Below, in pieces: positions 39,469 through 40,431 of a stretch of 40,431 nt of DNA. The notes under the pieces were generated by a model that searched no databases, was not told the origin of the DNA, and saw only the letters and a list, made by a program, of their open reading frames with translations. The stretch covers positions 1 to 40,431 of the IMG/VR virus record IMGVR_UViG_3300020020_000095; one strand, given 5' to 3'. Every line of letters starts with the position of its first letter. Position 1 is the first letter of the stretch. Source of the stretch: a virus. The translations under genes were made by a program, and so were the position numbers.

Positions 39469-40431
39469 ATAGCGAAGTACCTCACTCCCCGTCCGGCTGG
39501 TTCCTTCTTGATCTGACCGCGTTCAATGAGGGTATCCACCACGTTATCCGTCTCCCGCTTATCCAGGTGAAGATGCTGCATCAGCATCGAACGGAGAATA
39601 CCAGGATTATTGACAATCTTCCTGTAGACACGGTCAATGTATTTCTCCCTCGGCGCTTTACCAGCAGCCAGGATAAGATCAATAGAATGCCGTCCCCACT
39701 TCTGAGCATACCAAGCAGCATTAATCACGTCACTTTCCTCTACCGTGATGCAGTTGTTCTCGTCAGGATATTGCCTGGTCGCTGCGAGAATCATGCTCAT
39801 CTTGAGAATGCTGCGAGACATTCTATCGAAGGTTGGCAGCGCAATATTACGCACAAGAGATTCATACCCCTTAACTGTCATTTCCCCTTCGATAGCCTGG
39901 TAACGTGCCCAAGCCTCGGAAGTCAGCTCAGCCTTGATTCTAGGGGGCATAAGCACAGGAGTCCCACCGATGTTGGTCATTACCTCACTGGCATAGTTCT
40001 CATACAGATCAGAGAGTTTCTCGTGTACTATAGCCCTCTTCTTAATTCCAAGTTCCGTTGGAGGACCTGTTGGACGCATGACTTCTCTATCGAATTCGCC
40101 TGAGACAATGAGAAAGCGAGGCATGAACCCTGACTCGATCCAGTCCTCAGTAATGTTGCCATATACCCGTTCGGTGATACCACCACCAAAAAATATGAAG
40201 GCTGGTGATTCAAGGCGAATTACCTCCTTCCTGAGTAGCCTGCTGTAAACGGGTGGAACATCGTAAAGATGCGCCAGCGTCTCTGGCATGGACGACAGGT
40301 AATCCCGTTTGTTCATGGAGTCGAATAGGCCCGATACCTCGTCTCTGAAGAATACGGAGACTTTATTGGGTCTAGTCGAAAGTCCACTAAGCAGTCCCTC
40401 TACAGATCCATCAGTAGCAAGAAGCAACTCT
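39465..40431 (-). CDS. primase-helicase-type protein, DUF3987-like, C-terminal part
   Basis: The frame is open to the right edge, so the 5' part with the likely P-loop is outside the window. What is seen (about 320 residues) starts within the ATPase domain: VSVFFRDEVSGLFDSMNK supplies a Walker-B-like DE, then PAFIFFGGGITERVY. A helical region follows, with FDRMSRSILKMSMILAATRQ and a winged-helix-like end (LDKRETDNVVDTLIERGQI). This is the DUF3987 layout of phage replication helicases. First gene of the leftward replication set that can be seen. Confidence 0.72.
   Translation of the reverse strand, partial: ELLLATDGSVEGLLSGLSTRPNKVSVFFRDEVSGLFDSMNKRDYLSSMPETLAHLYDVPPVYSRLLRKEVIRLESPAFIFFGGGITERVYGNITEDWIESGFMPRFLIVSGEFDREVMRPTGPPTELGIKKRAIVHEKLSDLYENYASEVMTNIGGTPVLMPPRIKAELTSEAWARYQAIEGEMTVKGYESLVRNIALPTFDRMSRSILKMSMILAATRQYPDENNCITVEESDVINAAWYAQKWGRHSIDLILAAGKAPREKYIDRVYRKIVNNPGILRSMLMQHLHLDKRETDNVVDTLIERGQIKKEPAGRGVRYFAI

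Noticed and set aside
39567-40103. 178-codon plus-strand frame opposite the helicase
   Set aside because: Antisense to a DUF3987-like gene whose protein pattern is convincing; no start signal.
1-40431. Search by eye for tRNA genes, CRISPR arrays, insertion sequences, integrase and attachment sites
   Set aside because: Nothing supportable was seen; a covariance-model scan for tRNAs would be needed to exclude a short one.

Overview
The window is a contiguous piece of a tailed double-stranded DNA phage genome with a contractile tail (myovirus type). Tail sheath, tail tube, gp25-like wedge, baseplate J and tail protein I genes lie in the usual order. The head genes are of the phage Mu kind: a DUF935 portal, a protease gene with a nested scaffold, a DUF2190 decoration protein, a gp36-like adaptor and a gpG-like protein. 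The host is probably Gram-positive, perhaps an actinobacterium. The lysin is a CHAP enzyme, several phage proteins carry simple signal peptides, and one ribosome binding site pairs over about 20 bases with a 16S rRNA 3' end of the form CCUCCUUUCU. No host gene, integrase, tRNA or CRISPR was seen, so neither the lifestyle nor the host genus can be settled here.

Layout. (a) 1-1393, leftward: four small genes of unknown function and the start of a fifth, with two near-consensus promoters that carry operator-like inverted repeats, and a 21-base direct repeat. (b) 1394-1634: divergent promoter region. (c) 1635-9955, rightward: terminase, portal, protease and scaffold, decoration, capsid, connectors. 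(d) 9963-14580: sheath, tube, tail chaperones joined by a -1 frameshift, tape measure. (e) 14580-22462: baseplate hub with two lytic domains, spike, wedge, baseplate J, tail protein I (interrupted by an in-frame TAA) and a collar-type fibre. (f) 22474-25478: lysis region with a CHAP lysin, small membrane proteins and a collagen-like membrane protein. (g) 25471-30824: accessory surface proteins, including a secreted beta-helix protein with a polyproline linker and a protein made of about fifteen 18-residue repeats. (h) 30827-30871: terminator between the converging operons. (i) 30885-40431, leftward: a primase-helicase (cut by the window edge), MazG, dNMP kinase, a UDG-like/DNA polymerase A fusion, RuvC-like nuclease and many tiny genes coupled by ATGA or GTGA overlaps. 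Its downstream end holds an iron-permease-family membrane protein and three consecutive genes for exported proteins: a lysozyme-like enzyme, a four-cysteine protein and a HEXXH metalloprotease-like protein.

How it works together. The rightward genes package DNA and build head, tail and baseplate; the hub and the lysis genes attack the cell wall at entry and exit. The leftward genes on the right copy DNA and adjust nucleotide pools. The exported proteins at both sides of the terminator suggest that the infected cell is made to secrete phage-encoded envelope or matrix enzymes; this is inference. No gene-free stretch exceeds 300 bases; the longest is the divergent promoter region of about 240 bases.
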